Positions 60,858-64,000 of a DNA stretch of 64,000 bases are shown piece by piece. The stretch spans positions 62,001 to 126,000 of the forward strand of contig NZ_FTPO01000002.1 of NCBI RefSeq assembly GCF_900155915.1, given 5' to 3'. Numbering within the stretch: the stretch's first letter is position 1; every line of letters begins with the position of its first letter. The notes below the pieces were generated by a model. It was not told the origin of the DNA. It saw only the letters and a list, made by a program, of their open reading frames with translations, and searched no databases. The position numbers were made by a program, and so were the translations under genes. This DNA comes from Microbacterium sp. RU33B (GTDB lineage Bacteria; Actinomycetota; Actinomycetes; Actinomycetales; Microbacteriaceae).

Positions 60858-61637
60858 TCAGGCGCCGACCATGTTGAAGCCGCCGTCGGCGAGCATGTAG
60901 CCACCCGTGAGGTGAGCTGCTTCGTCGGTCGCGAGCCACAAGCACGCGCCGGCGACGAACTCGGGCGGCGGGATGACGCCCATCGGCGTCTGAGAGATGA
61001 GCACCTCGCGGCGACCGCCCTTCCAGTCCTCGCGATTGATCAGCCGCTCGGTCTCCATGAAGCCCGGCGCGAACGTGTTCACGCGCACCGCGGGGGCGAA
61101 CGCCTTGGCGTAGGACTTCGTGATGCCGAGGATCGCGTACTTCGCCGCGGCGTACTGAGGAGCGCGGGCCGAGCCGCGGACGATCACGGTGGAGCCGACC
61201 TGCACGATGTTGCCGTGCCCCTGCTTCAGCATCCGCTCACCGAACTCGTGGGTCATGAGCAGCGTGCCCTTGACGTCGATGTCGATGACCGCGTCGAGGG
61301 CTTCCTGGGTCAGCGCGTCCCAGTTCATCTGCTCGCTTGAGACATCACCGACGTTGTTGACGAGCACATCGAGGGTGCCGAACGCAGCCCAGACCTCATC
61401 GGCCATCTCCTTGATCTGGTCCCACGAGCCGATGTCGGCCTGTACGAGGATGCCGTCGCTGCCGGCCTCGCGGATGCGCTCGAGCGTCGCTTCGGCACCT
61501 GCTTTCGACGAGCGGTAGTGCACAGCGACTTTCGCGCCCTCCTGTGCGGCGCGCACGGCGATCTCGGCGCCGAAGCCGGTGCCGGCGCCGGTGACGAGCA
61601 CGGTCTTGCCCGCGAAGCGGGGGAAGATCTGGGTCAT
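60858..61637 (-). CDS. SDR-family dehydrogenase 1
   Basis: A 259-residue classical SDR. Cofactor motif TGAGTGFG, NNVG, catalytic YAAAK, and the C-terminal GGYMLADGGFNMVG. The ATG at 61,637 follows GGAGACACCC. It probably oxidises a hydroxyl of a deoxy-sugar acid. It lies in one operon with the FAH genes, 31 bp upstream of them. Confidence 0.88.
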   Translation of the reverse strand: MTQIFPRFAGKTVLVTGAGTGFGAEIAVRAAQEGAKVAVHYRSSKAGAEATLERIREAGSDGILVQADIGSWDQIKEMADEVWAAFGTLDVLVNNVGDVSSEQMNWDALTQEALDAVIDIDVKGTLLMTHEFGERMLKQGHGNIVQVGSTVIVRGSARAPQYAAAKYAILGITKSYAKAFAPAVRVNTFAPGFMETERLINREDWKGGRREVLISQTPMGVIPPPEFVAGACLWLATDEAAHLTGGYMLADGGFNMVGA

Positions 61638-61666
61638 GGGGGTGTCTCCTGTCGTCTCGGTAGGTC

Positions 61667-62458
61667 TCAGACCAGGGTGCGGCCGCCGTCGATGTACATC
61701 ACGTGGCCGGTGATGAAGCCGGCGTGACGTGACGACAGGAACAGCGCGGGGCCGGTCAGTTCGTCGGGGGTGCCGAGGCGGCCGGCCGGAACCAGGCTCT
61801 CGAGGTCGGCTCGCTTGCCGGGCTTGGCGAGCTCCCCCGCGGTGAGCGGGGTTTCGATGTAGCCGGGCGCGAGTGCGTTGACGGTCACTCCGGATGCCGC
61901 CCACTCTCGCGCCATCACGCGCAGCAGCTGGTTGATGCCGCCCTTGGATGCCGCGTACGGTCCGTGCGAGTGGTGAGCGAGCAGACCCGAGACGCTCGAG
62001 AGCGCGAGTACGCGGCCGTAGCCCTGGTCGACCATGTGGCGGCCCGCGGCCTGAGCGAGCCCGAAGACCGACGACAGGTTGACGCGCAGGATGTGGTCCC
62101 ATTCGTCTTCGGTGAACTCGAGGATCGGCCGGCGGTCGTTGATGCCGACGGCGTGCAGCATGACGTCGAGCCCGCCGAGCCGGTCGACGACTTCGGCGAC
62201 GACGCGCTGCCCCGAGCCGTGTTCGGTCAGGTCTGCCTGAAGCAGCTCGTGGCGGGAGCCGAGCGCCCCCAGTTCGGCGCCGATCGCGTCGAGAGCACGC
62301 TGATCGCGATCGATGACGGCGACGGATGCCCCCGCCCGGGCGTACGCGAGCGCGCAGGCGCCGCCGATTCCGCCCGCGCCGGCGATGAGCACACGGGCAC
62401 CGGTCAATCCGAGCCAGTTCGCGTCGGCGCGGGTGTCGAGTTGGGCCTCGATCGACAT
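61667..62458 (-). CDS. SDR-family dehydrogenase 2
   Basis: A 263-residue classical SDR. Cofactor motif AGAGGIGG, HAVGIND in place of NNAG, catalytic YAASK and GHVMYIDGGRTLV. AAGGAGG precedes the ATG at 62,458. It is the first gene of the leftward sugar operon. It could be the L-rhamnose/L-fucose dehydrogenase or the keto-deoxy-acid dehydrogenase; the sequence does not decide. Confidence 0.88.
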   Translation of the reverse strand: MSIEAQLDTRADANWLGLTGARVLIAGAGGIGGACALAYARAGASVAVIDRDQRALDAIGAELGALGSRHELLQADLTEHGSGQRVVAEVVDRLGGLDVMLHAVGINDRRPILEFTEDEWDHILRVNLSSVFGLAQAAGRHMVDQGYGRVLALSSVSGLLAHHSHGPYAASKGGINQLLRVMAREWAASGVTVNALAPGYIETPLTAGELAKPGKRADLESLVPAGRLGTPDELTGPALFLSSRHAGFITGHVMYIDGGRTLV

Positions 62459-62493
62459 CGACGCCTCCTTGCCATCTCGTGGTCTGTTCATTC

Positions 62494-62512
62494 AGCAAAA
62501 GTAACTTTCGCT
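62494..62512. promoter_or_regulatory. palindrome between SDR2 and the AhpD-like gene
   Basis: AGCAAAAGT-A-ACTTTCGCT matches its complement at 8 of 9 pairs and is flanked by CATTCA and TGAATG. It lies in the AT-rich divergent gap and is a candidate IclR operator. Confidence 0.55.
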
Positions 62513-62583
62513 AAGTGAATGTAACCCGCTAAGGTGAAGGCTGTCAATCCGAGCCGAAGAGACACCTGCAGAAGGAGGCGCGC

Positions 62584-63138
62584 ATGACCCACCGCATCCG
62601 CCCGCTCACGCCCGGCGAACTGGACGCGCAGCAGCGCGCGCTTCACACCACGATCACCAGCGGCCCCCGCGCACAGGGCGTCCAGCACTTCGCGCTGACG
62701 GCGGCGGACGGATCGCTGCGCGGGCCCTTCGACCTCATGCTGCGATCGCCGGCCGTCGGCGCAGCGCAGCAAGAGCTGGGCGCTGCGATCCGGTATCGCA
62801 CGGCCTTGACGGATCGCGCACGCGAACTCGCGATCCTCCTCGTGGCGGCCCACTGGAACAGCGCGTTCGAGCGCGAATCGCACGAAGCGATCGCCCGCGC
62901 CAGTGGGTTCACCGATGTCGAACTGGCGGCGATCCGCGCCCTGGACGTCGATGTCTTCGAGGGCGAGGAGCGTCTCGTCGGCACCGTGGTCATCGCCCTG
63001 CTGGACGGCGATCTGTCGGACGTCGCGTGGTCCGAGGCATCCGCCGCCCTCGGCATCGGCGGCGTGTTCGAACTCACCGCGCTCGTGGGCTACTACTCGA
63101 CGCTGGCCCTGCAACTGCGCGTGTTCCGCGTCGAGTGA
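62584..63138 (+). CDS. carboxymuconolactone-decarboxylase/AhpD-like protein
   Basis: A 184-residue helical protein of the AhpD/CMD fold (RARELAILLVAAHWNSAFERESHEAIARASGFTDVELAAIRA). The CxxC pair of AhpD peroxidases is absent: the usual place reads AAHWNSAFE. This fits CMD-type members of unknown activity. It is divergent from the sugar operon and directly upstream of the IclR gene. Confidence 0.82.
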   Translation: MTHRIRPLTPGELDAQQRALHTTITSGPRAQGVQHFALTAADGSLRGPFDLMLRSPAVGAAQQELGAAIRYRTALTDRARELAILLVAAHWNSAFERESHEAIARASGFTDVELAAIRALDVDVFEGEERLVGTVVIALLDGDLSDVAWSEASAALGIGGVFELTALVGYYSTLALQLRVFRVE

Positions 63139-63972
63139 ATGATACGGTTTCACTCTATGAAAGCCGATGACACGACGGACGGTGGCTCCGAGGCCGCCAA
63201 GACCGGCAGTCGCTATCGCATCGAGGCGCTCGCCAAGGGCCTCGATGTGCTGCGGCTGTTCGACGAGTCGGCCACGTCGCTGAAGCTTCGCGAGATCTGC
63301 GACCGCACCGGCATCCCCATGCCCACCGCCTTCCGCGTGGTCGCCACCCTCGAAGAAGGCGGCTACCTCGAACGGCTTCCGGACGGCAGCATCCGTCCCG
63401 GCGTCTCGGTCCTGCTGCTCGGCTCCGCCGCACTGCGCGGGTCGAGCATCGTGCAGCTGAGCGAACAGCCCCTGCGGCACCTCGCCGAAGAATCCGGCGA
63501 GACGGTCAACCTCGGTGTGCTCGTCGGCGATCAGGTGCTCTACCTCGCCCGCCTGCGCAACTCCGACCTCGTGACGGCGAACATCCAGGTCGGATCGACT
63601 CTTCCGGCCGCGTACACCTCGATGGGCAAGCTCCTGCTGGCCTACCTCAGCGAATCCGAACTCGCGAGCGCCCTTGCGGGTCATGATTTCGCGAGGGATG
63701 CCGGACCCAACGCCGCGCGCTCGCTCACCGAACTGCGCGAACGACTGGCGGTCATCCGAGAGCAGGGCTACGCGCTGCAGGATCAAGAGGTCGCCGCCGG
63801 GCTGCGTTCGGTCTCGGTGCCGGTGTTCGGACGAGACTCCGCCAGGCCCGCGGCCGCGATCAACATCGCCGTCGCGTCGTCGCGGCACGACCTCGAGTCG
63901 CTGCGCGGCCCCCTGCTCGAGCGCGTGCGCGCGACGGCCGACGACATCTCGCGGTTGCTGCGCGCGACCTGA
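63139..63972 (+). CDS. IclR-family transcriptional regulator
   Basis: A 277-residue regulator (271 if ATG 63,157 is used). The N-terminal winged helix-turn-helix is RIEALAKGLDVLRLFDESATSLKLREICDRTGIPMPTAFRVVATLEEGGYLER, and the ligand domain spans about 95-275 (TVNLGVLVGDQVLYLAR; AAYTSMGKLLLAYLSE; AAINIAVASSRHD). It starts immediately after the AhpD-like stop. It most likely controls the divergent SDR/FAH operon. Confidence 0.9.
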   Translation: MIRFHSMKADDTTDGGSEAAKTGSRYRIEALAKGLDVLRLFDESATSLKLREICDRTGIPMPTAFRVVATLEEGGYLERLPDGSIRPGVSVLLLGSAALRGSSIVQLSEQPLRHLAEESGETVNLGVLVGDQVLYLARLRNSDLVTANIQVGSTLPAAYTSMGKLLLAYLSESELASALAGHDFARDAGPNAARSLTELRERLAVIREQGYALQDQEVAAGLRSVSVPVFGRDSARPAAAINIAVASSRHDLESLRGPLLERVRATADDISRLLRAT

Positions 63973-64000
63973 CGCCGAAGCCGCGGTTCAGCGCCCCGCA

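Noticed and set aside
1..64000. CRISPR arrays, tRNA or rRNA genes, prophage
   Set aside because: No regularly spaced repeats, cloverleaf-like genes, rRNA segments or phage structural genes were seen.

Overview
The window is high-GC DNA with the codon use and gene families of a motile actinobacterium, most likely Microbacteriaceae (Microbacterium-like; this placement is inference). No rRNA, tRNA, CRISPR array, intact insertion sequence or replication origin is visible.

Layout. (1) 1-10 kb, metabolism: a small MT0933-like protein; an AraC regulator divergent from a three-gene class I cytochrome P450 system (ferredoxin, ferredoxin reductase, P450); a CaCA-type cation exchanger with no stop codon of its own; amylosucrase; a PhzF-like protein; and an SDR next to a MmyB-type HTH regulator. 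(2) 10-35.7 kb, one nearly complete flagellar cluster: fliW-flgL-flgK-flgN leftward; then rightward fliA, fliC, fliD, fliS, a small FliT-position gene, flgB-flgC-fliE-fliF-fliG-fliH-fliI-fliJ, an NlpC/P60-FliK fusion, flgD, flgE, flbD-motA-motB, fliM-fliN-fliO-fliP-fliQ-fliR-flhB-flhA, and csrA. Five sites fit a FliA (sigma-28) promoter, TWAC-N15-SCCGAYAG. The leaders of fliC, flgB and, less clearly, flbD carry GGA motifs in hairpin loops and at the Shine-Dalgarno, as expected for CsrA repression relieved by FliW. (3) 35.7-42 kb, small core genes: GNAT, lipoprotein, zinc alcohol dehydrogenase and Bcr/CflA exporter divergent from a second MmyB regulator, and two small three-helix-bundle paralogs. 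It ends in a frameshifted organomercurial-lyase-like gene and a truncated alpha/beta hydrolase.

(4) 42.3-57 kb, a glycan-use island with different base and codon use: secreted GH3, GH16 and GH30 enzymes; a LacI regulator; an ABC importer (binding protein and two permeases, no ATPase); and cytoplasmic GH78 and GH43 enzymes. Three near-identical palindromes (TGAAGCGCTTCA) mark a probable LacI operator set. The logic is external cleavage, import, then internal trimming; the enzyme set suggests a rhamnose-capped type II arabinogalactan or a beta-1,3/1,6-glucan. (5) 57-64 kb, a second sugar operon: a truncated GH78, a nucleoside hydrolase, two FAH-fold hydrolases and two SDRs leftward, divergent from an AhpD-like protein and an IclR regulator. 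It is consistent with non-phosphorylated L-rhamnose/L-fucose breakdown.

Gene fragments lie at both island edges (about 41.98 kb and 57.19 kb), so this stretch has been rearranged.
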